The translations under genes were made by a program, and so were the position numbers. DNA of 48,123 nt from Acidobacteriota bacterium. Lineage in GTDB: Bacteria > Acidobacteriota > Terriglobia > Terriglobales > SCQP01. Where the stretch lies: NCBI GenBank assembly GCA_027451805.1, contig DAIDIF010000053.1, positions 1-48,123 on the forward strand, read 5' to 3'. The notes below the pieces were generated by a model, which worked only from the letters and a program-made list of their open reading frames with translations, did no database searches and was not told the origin of the DNA. Shown piece by piece: positions 7,986 through 16,325 of the stretch (the first letter of the stretch is position 1; each line of letters starts with the position of its first letter).

Positions 7986-9259
7986 GGGCCGAGCGTGAAG
8001 CTTACCGTAATCTGCGTGCTCACCGCCAGCGTCTTGCCGCCGATCACCAGCGGATGATACCGCCACGTCTTCAACGCCTCCAGTGTGGCGGCGGCTAAGA
8101 CCTCCGCCGGTGCGGCGCTCACCACCGGGTCGTGGATTCGGCCATCCTTGCCGACCTCCGCCTTGATGGTGACGCTGCCCTGAAGGAGCGCCGCGCGCGC
8201 CGCCGGCGGGTACTTCGGAGGCCCGCAGCGCTCACACCGCGCCGCTTGCGCCCCGGCGAGGCTGGGCGGTGGCGCCGCAGGACCCGCGTGCCACAGCGCG
8301 CTTCCGGTGCGGCAGCGCAGCGTGGCGCTGACCCGGCAGAACGTCGCTCCGTCCGCCGCCCACGCGCCGGTCGTAGGGTGGTCTGCGTCGTCGGGCACCG
8401 CTTTCAGCGTTTGCAGCGACGGCGCCGCCGCCCACGCGGCGCCCTCATCGGCCAGGCATCCCTGCGCGGTGCAGTCGCTGAACCGCGCCGCCGGCGCCGG
8501 GCCGCGAAGCCAGGTCGTGCCGTCGGACGAGGTCGCCGCGTCCCGAACGTGGCGTTTCCCCTGCAGCATCGTGCCATACGCCGCGTAGCCCGACGGCCGC
8601 GCCAGCATCCCGCTCCACTCCTGCCCGGCTGCGAAGTCCAGCCTGCGCCAGTGCCTGCCGCCGTCGTTGGTCAGCAGGATCGTATCCGCTTTCGCCTTCT
8701 CCGGGCTGACCACAACCGCCATGCGCCGCGCGTCCAGCACCGCCATCGGGCCCGCGGGCGCGGCTTTGAGGGAGCGAAACGTCCAGTATTCGCCCCCGTC
8801 CCCGGTCACGGCGAACTGGCTGGCGTTCAGGCCGTAGCCGTGCTTCGCATCCGCAAAAACCACTTCGCTCAGGCCGTTGCGCGGCAAATACGCCCGCCGC
8901 TTCCACGTTTCGCCGCCGTCGGTGGACCTGTACCAGAGCCCCGCCGACCCGAACACCGCCATCCTCCTCTTGCCGAAAAAGGCGAAGGAAAACAGCAGCT
9001 CGCCGTTCTCCGCCTTCAGGTTGCGCACCGTCCAGTCGCGCCCGCCATCGGCGCTCTCGGCGATCATCTCGTCCCAGCCGCACACCCAGATCGTGCCGTC
9101 GTGCACCGCGATCCCCAGCGGCGCCGCCGGCAGCCCGACCGTCGCCCACGCCCCCGTCAGCGCCACCGGGGCCACCGCCGGCAAAATCGACGCCGGCCGC
9201 GGCGCGCGCGCGGGCAGGGCCGTGAGAATCGCCGCCAGGGCCGCGAGCGCGGGAACCAT
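7982..9259 (-). CDS. BNR/YCF48-like beta-propeller fused to a TonB C-terminal domain
   Basis: A 425-residue exported protein. The open frame extends upstream, but ATG 9259 begins a signal-peptide-like stretch, MVPALAALAAILTALPA, so I chose it. Five Asp-box-like motifs, SADGGRDW, STDGGETW, VTGDGGEYW, LTNDGGRHW and SSDGTTW, mark a BNR or YCF48/sialidase-type propeller. The last 80 or so residues, from PPKYPPAARAALLQGSVTIK, match the TonB C-terminal fold, including LKTWRYHP and a closing VSFTL strand. There is no N-terminal TonB transmembrane anchor or proline-rich arm typical of true TonB. It probably sits in the periplasm and contacts envelope partners; its function is unknown. Confidence 0.8.
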   Translation of the reverse strand: MVPALAALAAILTALPARAPRPASILPAVAPVALTGAWATVGLPAAPLGIAVHDGTIWVCGWDEMIAESADGGRDWTVRNLKAENGELLFSFAFFGKRRMAVFGSAGLWYRSTDGGETWKRRAYLPRNGLSEVVFADAKHGYGLNASQFAVTGDGGEYWTFRSLKAAPAGPMAVLDARRMAVVVSPEKAKADTILLTNDGGRHWRRLDFAAGQEWSGMLARPSGYAAYGTMLQGKRHVRDAATSSDGTTWLRGPAPAARFSDCTAQGCLADEGAAWAAAPSLQTLKAVPDDADHPTTGAWAADGATFCRVSATLRCRTGSALWHAGPAAPPPSLAGAQAARCERCGPPKYPPAARAALLQGSVTIKAEVGKDGRIHDPVVSAAPAEVLAAATLEALKTWRYHPLVIGGKTLAVSTQITVSFTLGP

Positions 9260-9306
9260 GCCCCAAGGCTGACTCGCCCGGCTGGTGATGTCAACCACCG
9301 CAACGT

Positions 9307-10107
9307 CTACGTCGTCAGAAACTGCTTGAGGTACGCGTCCCCGCTCCCGCGCAGCGCCTGCAGCGGCCCGTCGAACAGCACCCGGCGCTGGTGCAGCACC
9401 AGAAACGAGGTGGCGTGATCCTCCGCCGCCGCCGCGCGCAGCGCGTTGGCCTCCGGATCCCAGCAATGCGTCGCCATCAGGAACCCGTCCTGCAGCCGGT
9501 GCGTCACCAGCAGCGCCGTCACCCGGTTCACGTCCCGCAGCCGGATGATCTGCTCCATGATGTTGGTCGCCGTGATCGGATCCAGCCCGCCGGTGGGCGA
9601 GTCGTAGAGCAGAATTTCGGGTTCGGTGGAGAGCGCGCGCGCGATCGACACCCGCCGCTGCATGCCGCCCGAGAGCTCGGCCGGCATCTTGTCGATCGCC
9701 TCCTCCAGCTCCACCGCCGCCAGGCAGGCCCGCACCCGAGCTTCGATCTCGTCTTCGCTCAGCCGCCGCTCCTCCTCCAGCCGGTAGGCCACGTTCTCGC
9801 GCACCGTGAGCGAGTCGAACAGCGCGCTCTCCTGAAACACGATGCCGATCCGCCGCCGCAGCGCGTACAGCTCCCGCTCCGGCAGCCGGCTCACTGCCTC
9901 CCCCAGCACCTCCACCCGCCCCGCGTCCGGGCGCAGCAGCCAGATCGCCAGCTTCAGCACCACCGACTTGCCCGCCCCGGTCTCGCCCAGCAACACTTTG
10001 GTCTCGCTGCGCCGCACCGCGAAGCTCACGTCCTCCAGCACCGGCTGTGCGTCGAACCCCAGGCTGACGCGGTCGAATTCGATCAGCGTGGGCCGGGGCA
10101 ACGCCAT
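9307..10107 (-). CDS. mlaF: MlaF-type ABC transporter ATPase
   Basis: A 266-residue ABC ATPase of the lipid-trafficking Mla/Ttg2A type. It energises lipid movement between inner and outer membrane together with MlaE. Walker A is GETGAGKS (41-48), the signature is LSGGMQRR (145-152), and the H-loop is VTHR (H203). Walker B reads ILLYDSPTGGLD, with Ser170 where the catalytic Glu is normally found (codon 9598-9600). The gene starts 10 bp after the mlaE stop and is clearly in the same operon. No mlaD-like substrate-binding gene is next to it in this window. Confidence 0.9.
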   Translation of the reverse strand: MALPRPTLIEFDRVSLGFDAQPVLEDVSFAVRRSETKVLLGETGAGKSVVLKLAIWLLRPDAGRVEVLGEAVSRLPERELYALRRRIGIVFQESALFDSLTVRENVAYRLEEERRLSEDEIEARVRACLAAVELEEAIDKMPAELSGGMQRRVSIARALSTEPEILLYDSPTGGLDPITATNIMEQIIRLRDVNRVTALLVTHRLQDGFLMATHCWDPEANALRAAAAEDHATSFLVLHQRRVLFDGPLQALRGSGDAYLKQFLTT

Positions 10108-10117
10108 GGCGCGCGCC

Positions 10118-10930
10118 TCAGGCGCCGAAGATGCCGATCAGCACCCGGCTGATGAGGAAGTCGCTGAGAATGATCAGCACCGACGCCGCCACCACCGAGG
10201 TCGTGGTGGCCTTGCCGACGCCCCGCGTCCCTCCCCGCGCCGACATGCCGTAGTAGCAGCCCACCGCCGCCACGATCGTGCCGAACACCACCGGCTTGAT
10301 CAACCCCTGGCTGATGTCGGTGGCCGCCAGCGACTGCATCGCCGTATACCAGTACTGGCGCGGATCCAGGCCCAGCGAGAAGACCGCGTAGAGGAACCCC
10401 CCGATCAGCCCGCACAGATCGGCGACGATCGCCAGGAAGAACATCATCACGATCGTGCCCAGCAGCCGCGGTGTCACCAGCTTCTTCACCGGATCGGTGC
10501 CCAGCGCCCGCATCGCGTCCACCTGCTCGGTCACCACCATCGAGCCCAGCTCGCTCGCCATGCCGGCCGAGTTGCGCCCCGCCACCATCAGTCCGGTCAG
10601 CACCGGCCCCAACTCGCGCACCAGCGACAGCGCCACCAGTTGCCCGGTGCGCTCGATCTGGCCGTACTGGTTGAGCGTCGCCGCCAGCTGCAGCGCCATC
10701 ACCGCCCCGGTGAAGAAGCCGGTCAGCACCACGATCGGCAGTGAGCCCACCCCGATGGCGTCCATCTGCAACAGCAGGTCGCCGCCATAAAACGGGCGCG
10801 CGAACATGTTGCGGAAGGCGGTGCCGGTGAAGCTGGAGAAGGCGCCCAGGCCCTCGAGCTGCCGCCGCCCCCAGACGGCCAGCGGCCAGGCACCCGATTC
10901 TTCGCCTTGCGGCGGCGCGATGGCGGCCAA
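10118..10930 (-). CDS. mlaE: MlaE-type ABC transporter permease
   Basis: A 270-residue permease with several membrane segments and the MlaE family pattern: ELGPVLTGLMVAGRNSAGMASELG, a hallmark stretch of the family, followed by EQVDAMRALGTDP and PRLLGTIVMMFFLAIVADL. It forms the inner-membrane channel of the retrograde or anterograde lipid transporter with MlaF. The start is TTG at 10928-10930; the complement carries AGGAGG about 8 nt ahead of it and no in-frame ATG fits, which decides the start. It is divergent from aroC. Confidence 0.92.
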   Translation of the reverse strand: MAAIAPPQGEESGAWPLAVWGRRQLEGLGAFSSFTGTAFRNMFARPFYGGDLLLQMDAIGVGSLPIVVLTGFFTGAVMALQLAATLNQYGQIERTGQLVALSLVRELGPVLTGLMVAGRNSAGMASELGSMVVTEQVDAMRALGTDPVKKLVTPRLLGTIVMMFFLAIVADLCGLIGGFLYAVFSLGLDPRQYWYTAMQSLAATDISQGLIKPVVFGTIVAAVGCYYGMSARGGTRGVGKATTTSVVAASVLIILSDFLISRVLIGIFGA

Positions 10931-10935
10931 TTTAG

Positions 10936-10959
10936 CTCCTCCTGCCCGAATCTAGCATA
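10936..10959 (-). promoter_or_regulatory. mlaE ribosome-binding site and candidate -10
   Basis: On the minus strand a TATGCT hexamer (10954-10959) is followed by a strong AGGAGG ribosome-binding site upstream of the TTG start of mlaE. The ribosome-binding site supports the non-ATG start. No clear -35 is present; the bases ahead of the hexamer are almost pure G/C. Confidence 0.5.
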
Positions 10960-11016
10960 CCCGCGCGGGGGCCGCGCCGCGCCGGGCGCCCCCAAGGTAA
11001 ACTGAAACCCCGCACC

Positions 11017-12189
11017 ATGCTCGCCCTCTCCACCGCCGGCGAATCCCACGGCCAGGCCGTGCTGGCGCTGCTCTCCGGCCTGCCCGCCGGGGTGCCGCTC
11101 GACGCTGCCTTCGTGGCGCGCGAGCTCTGGCGCCGGCAGCAGGGCTACGGCCGCGGCGGCCGCATGAAGCTCGAGCGCGACACTCCCGAGTTCCTCGCCG
11201 GCGTGCGCAACGGTTGCACCATCGGGTCGCCGGTGGCGATCCAGGTCGCCAATCGCGACTGGGAGAACTGGAAGCAGACCCTGGCGGTGGAATCGCCCGC
11301 GGGCGACGCTGCCCGCCCCGTCGCCAGCCCCCGCCCCGGCCACGCCGACCTCGCCGGCGCGCTCAAGTACAACTTCCCCGAGGCCCGCTACGTGCTCGAG
11401 CGCGCCAGCCCGCGCGAGACCACCGCCCGCGTCGCCGCCGGCGCCATGGCCAAGCTCCTGCTGCGCCAGCTCGGCATCGAAGTCCTCAGCCACGTCACCG
11501 CCGTCGGCGCCGCCTCCCTGCCGCCCGGCGCCGAAGTCACCCGCGACCGGCTGCGCGCGCTGGCGGCGCGCGAGCAGGTGCTGCTGCACTGCCTGGACGC
11601 CGAGGCCGAAGCCGCTATGAAGGCGGAAGTAGATCACGCCCTGCGCACCGGCGACACCGCCGGCGGCGTATTCGAGGTGCGCGCCTACGGCCTTCCCCCC
11701 GGCCTGGGCACTTGCGCCAACTGGGACGAGCGCCTCGATGGCCGGCTGGCGCAGGCGCTGATGTCCATCCCGGCGGTCAAGGCCGTCGAGATCGGTGATG
11801 GCGTCACCGTCGCCGCCGCCCCCGGCTCGGCCGCCCAGGACCCCATCGGCTACGACCGTGAGCAGTCGCGCTTTACCCGCAGCGGCAACCACGCCGGCGG
11901 CCTCGAAGGCGGCATGACCAACGGTGAGGAACTCGTCCTCCGCGGCTACCTCAAGCCCATCTCCACCCTCCGCCGCCCCTTGGCCAGCGTGGCCTTCGCC
12001 ACCCGCGAGCCGGTCCAGGCCGCCTACGAACGCTCCGACGTTTGTGTCGTGCCCGCCGCCGCCGTGGTGGCCGAGGCCATGGTCGCCTTTGTCCTCGCCC
12101 AGGCCGCGCTCGAGAAGTTCGGCGGCGACTCTGTGCTCGAGCTGCTCCGCAATTACAATCAATATGGCGAGCAGGTGCGTGCCTACTGA
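11017..12189 (+). CDS. aroC: Chorismate synthase
   Basis: A 390-residue chorismate synthase, the last step of the shikimate pathway, which uses reduced FMN to convert EPSP to chorismate. The signatures are LSTAGESHGQ at the N-terminus, QQGYGRGGRM, RPGHADLAGALKYN, ERASPRETTARVAAGA and SGNHAGGLEGGMTNGE. The length is normal for the family. A TAAACT hexamer at 10998-11003 could be its -10. def follows after 15 bp, so the two probably share a transcript. Confidence 0.97.
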   Translation: MLALSTAGESHGQAVLALLSGLPAGVPLDAAFVARELWRRQQGYGRGGRMKLERDTPEFLAGVRNGCTIGSPVAIQVANRDWENWKQTLAVESPAGDAARPVASPRPGHADLAGALKYNFPEARYVLERASPRETTARVAAGAMAKLLLRQLGIEVLSHVTAVGAASLPPGAEVTRDRLRALAAREQVLLHCLDAEAEAAMKAEVDHALRTGDTAGGVFEVRAYGLPPGLGTCANWDERLDGRLAQALMSIPAVKAVEIGDGVTVAAAPGSAAQDPIGYDREQSRFTRSGNHAGGLEGGMTNGEELVLRGYLKPISTLRRPLASVAFATREPVQAAYERSDVCVVPAAAVVAEAMVAFVLAQAALEKFGGDSVLELLRNYNQYGEQVRAY

Positions 12190-12204
12190 GCCTCCGCCCA
12201 ACGC

Positions 12205-12723
12205 ATGCCCAAGCTTTATCCCATCGTCAAGTTTCCCGATCCCATCCTCACCACCCCCGCCGCGCCGGTGGCCGAGTTCGACACCCCCGGGCTGCACGCC
12301 TTGATTGACGATATGTTTGCCTCCATGTACGCCGCCGCCGGCGTCGGCCTGGCGGCGCCGCAGATCGGCTTGGGGCAGCGCCTGACGGTGATTGACTGCA
12401 GCACCGGCGAAGATCCGGCGCAGAAGTTGGTGCTCATCAACCCCGTGGTCACCCGCCGCCAGGGCAAGCAGACCGGCGAGGAGGGCTGCCTCAGCGTGCC
12501 CGGCTTTCGCGCCGACGTCACCCGCGCCATGGCGGTCACCGTGCGCGCCCAGAATGCCCGCGGCGAATGGTTTGAGGCCGCCGGCGAGGAACTGCTGGCG
12601 CGCGCCATCCAGCACGAGGTGGATCACCTCAACGGCATTCTTTTCCTCTCCCACCTGAGCACGCTGAAGCGCGACCTGATCAAGCGCAAAATCCGCAAGC
12701 TGCAGCAGGACGGCGAGTGGTAG
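12205..12723 (+). CDS. def: Peptide deformylase
   Basis: A 172-residue metalloenzyme that removes the N-formyl group from nascent proteins. All three motifs are present: GVGLAAPQIG (47-56), EEGCLSVPG with metal ligand C95, and QHEVDHLNG with H137, H141 and catalytic E138. The C-terminal helix KRDLIKRKIRKLQ is typical. The start ATG 12205 lies 15 bp after aroC. Confidence 0.97.
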   Translation: MPKLYPIVKFPDPILTTPAAPVAEFDTPGLHALIDDMFASMYAAAGVGLAAPQIGLGQRLTVIDCSTGEDPAQKLVLINPVVTRRQGKQTGEEGCLSVPGFRADVTRAMAVTVRAQNARGEWFEAAGEELLARAIQHEVDHLNGILFLSHLSTLKRDLIKRKIRKLQQDGEW

Positions 12724-12733
12724 CCCCGTTCCC

Positions 12734-12892
12734 TTACCGGTGCAGCAGCAGGATCTCGATCGCCGCCACGGCCGGATAGCGCTGGCCTAAGGCGCGGTTG
12801 GCGACGGCCACGCCGGCGCGCAATGGCCCGGCTGCCACCACCGCGAGGAGGAGCAGCAGCAGCAGATTCCGAATGGAAGCGCGCCGGGCCAT
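12734..12892 (-). CDS. Possible small exported or membrane peptide
   Basis: A 52-residue open frame beginning MARRASIRNLLLLLLLAVVA, which looks like a signal peptide or single membrane span. It is followed by a short tail with no cysteines. A purine-rich GAGGGCGAC precedes the ATG. It fills most of the 299-bp gap between def and the LmbE-type gene, which otherwise shows nothing I recognise. The coding evidence is weak: a GC-rich background makes such frames common, though the Arg-rich start followed by a long Leu run is better than random. I cannot assign a function. Confidence 0.3.
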   Translation of the reverse strand: MARRASIRNLLLLLLLAVVAAGPLRAGVAVANRALGQRYPAVAAIEILLLHR

Positions 12893-13011
12893 GTCGCCCT
12901 CTACCGCTGCAGCCCGTCGGCCATTCCGCAACCCGCTGATAAAAAGCAACTTGCCCCTTCCCTCGTGAGCCCGCGGTGTCCGCTTTCGCACGCTTCGGGA
13001 GCGGAAGCGGA

Positions 13012-13017
13012 CATAAT
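13012..13017 (+). promoter_or_regulatory. Candidate -10 of LmbE-type gene (leaderless)
   Basis: CATAAT is 5 nt before the ATG at 13023 and there is no Shine-Dalgarno in between. This is one of several genes in the window where a -10-like hexamer sits directly ahead of the start codon. Confidence 0.35.
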
Positions 13018-13022
13018 CGAAC

Positions 13023-13757
13023 ATGCGCCGCATCCTCTGCATCTCCGCCCACCCCGACGATGAGGCGGCGGCCTTCGGCGGGAGCGTCTCGCTCTACTCA
13101 GCCCATGGTGTTCACTGCCGCTTGGTCTGCCTCACCGCCGGCGAGGCCGCGCGCAACCGCGGCGGCGCCGCCGACAACGCTGCTCTGCAGGCCTTGCGCC
13201 GCGCCGAGCTGGCCCACTCCTGCAAGCTGCTCGGCTTCGCCCGGCATGAGGTCTGGGACCTGCCCGACGCGCACCTGGCCGAAGCCGATTTCTACACCAC
13301 GGTGGGCCGGCTGGTCGCCGTAATCCGCGACTACCGCCCCAACCTGATGCTCAGTTTTGGTCCGGAAGGCTCCGTCACCGGCCACCCCGACCACGCCATG
13401 GCCGGCACCTTCGCCACCGCCGCGTTCCACTATGCGGCACAACAGCGTCCGTTTCCCGGAACCGAAGACCTGCCGGCGTTCCAGGTATCCCGCCTGTTGT
13501 ATTCGACCGCCGCCTTCCAACCGCCCGATTTCCCCAAACTGTTTCTGCCTCCGCCCGACGTTGCCGTGCCGGTCGCTGCCTGGGTCGAGCGCAAGATCCA
13601 GGCTTTTCGCTGCCATGCCACCCAGGCCCCGCTCTTCGAGCGGGTGGAGACGTTTCTGCGCTTGGCCGGCGGGCGCGAGCTGTTTCACCTCGCCGCCGGT
13701 GTCCCCTTGCCCTCCACCGGCGCCGTGGACGACCTCTGGGCGGGCTTGGACGAATAG
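13023..13757 (+). CDS. LmbE/PIG-L family de-N-acetylase
   Basis: A 244-residue member of the PIG-L/LmbE metal-dependent deacetylase family. The zinc-site motif AHPDDE (residues 9-14) and the second motif GHPDH are both present. Family members deacetylate GlcNAc-linked substrates, including GlcNAc-malate in bacillithiol synthesis (BshB) and mycothiol-type or lipid substrates. The substrate here is not evident, and no bshA or bshC is in the window. The gene stands alone between def and prfA. Confidence 0.88.
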   Translation: MRRILCISAHPDDEAAAFGGSVSLYSAHGVHCRLVCLTAGEAARNRGGAADNAALQALRRAELAHSCKLLGFARHEVWDLPDAHLAEADFYTTVGRLVAVIRDYRPNLMLSFGPEGSVTGHPDHAMAGTFATAAFHYAAQQRPFPGTEDLPAFQVSRLLYSTAAFQPPDFPKLFLPPPDVAVPVAAWVERKIQAFRCHATQAPLFERVETFLRLAGGRELFHLAAGVPLPSTGAVDDLWAGLDE

Positions 13758-13759
13758 GC

Positions 13760-13765
13760 TATAAT
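13760..13765 (+). promoter_or_regulatory. Perfect TATAAT -10 ahead of prfA
   Basis: A consensus TATAAT lies 3 bp after the upstream stop codon and 32 nt before the prfA ATG. The -35 position, at 17-18 bp spacing, is poor (TGGGCG). The hexamer stands out in this GC-rich sequence and probably drives prfA-selA. Confidence 0.55.
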
Positions 13766-13797
13766 GGTTCTATCTCACTGATTCCGCGAACGTTACA

Positions 13798-14868
13798 ATG
13801 TTCGACAAGCTGCAACAACTGGAGTCGCAGTACGACGCGCTGACCGCCCAGCTCGCCTCGCCCGAGGTGATCGGCGACAGCGCCCGCTACCAGAAGGCCG
13901 CCCGCGCCCACGCCGAGTTGCAGCCCACGGTGGACGAGTTCCGCCGCTTCCGCCACCTGCAGCAGCAGGCGGCCGACGCCCGCCAGATGCTCCACGACGA
14001 CGATCCCGAGCTGCGCAAACTGGCCGGCGAAGAACTCCAGCACCTCGATCCCGCGGCGGTGGAAAGTGAACAGCGGCTGCGCGAGCTGCTCTTGCCCAAG
14101 GATCCCAACGACGAGAAGAACGTGGTTTTGGAGATTCGCGCCGGCACCGGCGGCGACGAAGCCACGCTCTTCGCCGCCGAGATGTTCCGCATGTACTGCC
14201 GTTTCGCCGAGCAGCAGAAATGGCGCGTCGAGGTGCTCTCCACCAGCGAGAGCGGCGTGCACGGCCTCAAGGAGGTGGTGGCCATCGTCGAAGGCCGCGG
14301 CGCCTACAGTCAGCTCAAGCACGAAAGCGGCGTGCATCGCGTGCAGCGCGTGCCCGCCACCGAGCAGCAGGGCCGCGTCCACACCTCGGCGGTGACGGTC
14401 GCGGTGCTGCCCGAGGCGGAGGAAGTGGACGTCAGGATCGACCCCAAGGACATCCGCATTGACACCTTCTGTTCCTCCGGCCCCGGCGGGCAGTCGGTCA
14501 ACACCACCTACTCGGCGGTGCGCATCACCCACCTCCCCACCGGCCTGATCGTCTCCTGCCAGGACGAGAAATCGCAGATCAAGAACCGCGCCAAGGCGGA
14601 GCGCGTGCTGCGCTCGCGCCTGCTGGAGCTGGAACAGGAAAAGCAGCACCAGGCGATCGCCGCCGAGCGCAAGCAGCAGGTGGGCAGCGGCGACCGCAGC
14701 GAGAAGATCCGCACCTACAACTTTCCTCAGAACCGCGTCACCGACCATCGCGCCGGCGTCAGCCTGCACCAGCTTGCCGACGTCATGGACGGCAAGCTGC
14801 AGCCCCTGCTGCAGGCGGTGAGCGCTTACTTCCAGGCCGAGCGCCTGAAGCAGCAGTCCGCCGCCTGA
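13798..14868 (+). CDS. prfA: Peptide chain release factor 1
   Basis: A 356-residue class I release factor. The codon-recognition tripeptide is PAT (186-188 in [10 protein letters not shown]), which marks RF1 (UAA/UAG) rather than RF2. The peptidyl-tRNA hydrolysis motif GGQ is at 230-232. The length and the C-terminal QNRVTDHR block are normal. There is no good Shine-Dalgarno before ATG 13798. RF1 does not read UGA, so it does not compete with the selenocysteine decoding implied by the adjacent selA. Confidence 0.97.
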   Translation: MFDKLQQLESQYDALTAQLASPEVIGDSARYQKAARAHAELQPTVDEFRRFRHLQQQAADARQMLHDDDPELRKLAGEELQHLDPAAVESEQRLRELLLPKDPNDEKNVVLEIRAGTGGDEATLFAAEMFRMYCRFAEQQKWRVEVLSTSESGVHGLKEVVAIVEGRGAYSQLKHESGVHRVQRVPATEQQGRVHTSAVTVAVLPEAEEVDVRIDPKDIRIDTFCSSGPGGQSVNTTYSAVRITHLPTGLIVSCQDEKSQIKNRAKAERVLRSRLLELEQEKQHQAIAAERKQQVGSGDRSEKIRTYNFPQNRVTDHRAGVSLHQLADVMDGKLQPLLQAVSAYFQAERLKQQSAA

Positions 14869-14895
14869 GGGCGGCGGCGGCGCGGCCCCAATGGC

Positions 14896-16251
14896 ATGAG
14901 CGCGGCGGGCGAGTGGCGGCGGCGGATTCCCGGCGTGGATGAGCTGTTGCGCCGGCCCGCGCTCGCGCCGCTGTGGGCGGAGCTGGGCCCGGCGCGGGCC
15001 CGGGCCGTGATTCAGCAGGTGCTGGCCGCGCTGCGCGCGGCGCCGGCGGAAGACGGCTTGGCCCAACTCGACGCCGCCCTGCACGCTGCGGCGCGGCCGC
15101 GCCTGGCGCCGTCGCAGCGCCCGGTGATCAACGCCACCGGCGTCATCCTGCACACCAACCTGGGCCGCGCCCCGCTGGCCCCGGCCGCGGTCGCGCGTCT
15201 GGCCGAGGTCGCGGCCAACTACACCAACCTCGAGTTCGATCTTGCCACCGGCCGGCGCGCCCGGCGCGACCGCCACCTCGACGGCTTGCTGGCCGAGCTC
15301 ACCGGCGCCGAGGCCGGCTTGGTGGTCAACAACAACGCCGCCGCTGTCATGCTGGCGCTGAACACGCTCGCCCGCGATCTCGCCGGCGAAATCCTGATCT
15401 CACGCGGCGAGCTGGTGGAGATCGGCGAGAGCTTCCGCATTGCCGACATCGTCGCCCGCGGCGGCGCCCGGCTGGTGGAGGTGGGCGCGACCAACCGCAC
15501 CCGGCTCGACGATTACGCCCACGCGATCACGCCCCACACCCGCGTCATTCTGCGTGTGCACCGCTCCAACTTCGTCCAGCGCGGCTACGTCGGCCAGCCC
15601 CCGCTGGCCGAGCTGGCGAAGTTGGCGCGCGCGCGCCGCCTGCCGTTGGTGGCCGACCTGGGCAGCGGCTGCCTCGCGCCCTTGCCCGGCCTGCCCCAGG
15701 AGCCGGGGGTGCGCGCCAGCCTCGAGGCCGGTGCCGATCTCGTTACCTACAGCGGCGACAAGCTGCTCGGCGGCCCGCAGGCCGGCCTGATCAGCGGCCG
15801 CGCCGCCCTCATCGCGCGGCTGCGGGCCAACCCCATGTTCCGCGCCCTGCGCCTGGACAAGCTGCGCCTCGCCGCGCTGGAGGCGACCCTCGCCCTGCAC
15901 GCGCGCCAGGCGTGGGAGGCGCTGCCGGTCACCGCCATGGCCCGGGGCGAAGGCTTGGAAGCGCGCACCCGCGCCCTGGCGGCGCGCCTGCCGCCCTCTC
16001 TCGGCGCTGAAATCCAGCCCGCCGCCTCGCTGCTCGGCGGCGGCTCGGCCCCCGACGCCGCCCTCCCCGGCGTCGTGATCGCCCTACCGTCGGCGCTGGC
16101 GCCCCGGCTCAGCCGCCAGACCCCGGCGGTGGTGGCGCGCCTCGAGGATGGCCGCTGCCTGCTCGACTTGCGCACCGTGCTGCCGGCGCAGGAGGACAGC
16201 CTGCTGCAGGCGGTGGCGTCCGCCGCCAGGGACTGGAAAGCGGTAAAATGA
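14896..16251 (+). CDS. selA: L-seryl-tRNA(Sec) selenium transferase
   Basis: A 451-residue PLP enzyme that converts seryl-tRNA(Sec) to selenocysteinyl-tRNA(Sec). Family blocks are INATGVILHTNLGRAPL, YTNLEFDLATG, VVNNNAAAVMLAL and VADLGSG. The PLP lysine is K289 in SGDKLLGGPQAG. The length is typical of SelA. The start ATG 14896 is 27 bp after prfA. Neither selB, selD nor tRNA-Sec is in the window, and none of the genes here has an in-frame TGA that I could read as Sec. Confidence 0.95.
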   Translation: MSAAGEWRRRIPGVDELLRRPALAPLWAELGPARARAVIQQVLAALRAAPAEDGLAQLDAALHAAARPRLAPSQRPVINATGVILHTNLGRAPLAPAAVARLAEVAANYTNLEFDLATGRRARRDRHLDGLLAELTGAEAGLVVNNNAAAVMLALNTLARDLAGEILISRGELVEIGESFRIADIVARGGARLVEVGATNRTRLDDYAHAITPHTRVILRVHRSNFVQRGYVGQPPLAELAKLARARRLPLVADLGSGCLAPLPGLPQEPGVRASLEAGADLVTYSGDKLLGGPQAGLISGRAALIARLRANPMFRALRLDKLRLAALEATLALHARQAWEALPVTAMARGEGLEARTRALAARLPPSLGAEIQPAASLLGGGSAPDAALPGVVIALPSALAPRLSRQTPAVVARLEDGRCLLDLRTVLPAQEDSLLQAVASAARDWKAVK

Positions 16252-16325
16252 AAGACCTTGCGGCCGAGGTGCAACCTCGCTTGGCGCGATGTCGTATTTG
16301 CAATAGCACACTGGAGACCCCTGCC

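Noticed and set aside
9260-9466. 69-residue N-terminal extension of the BNR-TonB protein
   Set aside because: The extension is Gly/Arg-rich and overlaps the 3' end of mlaF; the internal ATG 9259 starts a signal peptide.
10961-10990. GC-rich block between mlaE and aroC resembling repeat copy D
   Set aside because: It shares a 15-base GC-only string with copy D but lacks TCAATG; this can arise by composition.
10723-12654. Long minus-strand open frame (643 codons) over aroC-def
   Set aside because: Antisense to chorismate synthase and deformylase, both with complete motifs; its own sequence shows no family pattern.
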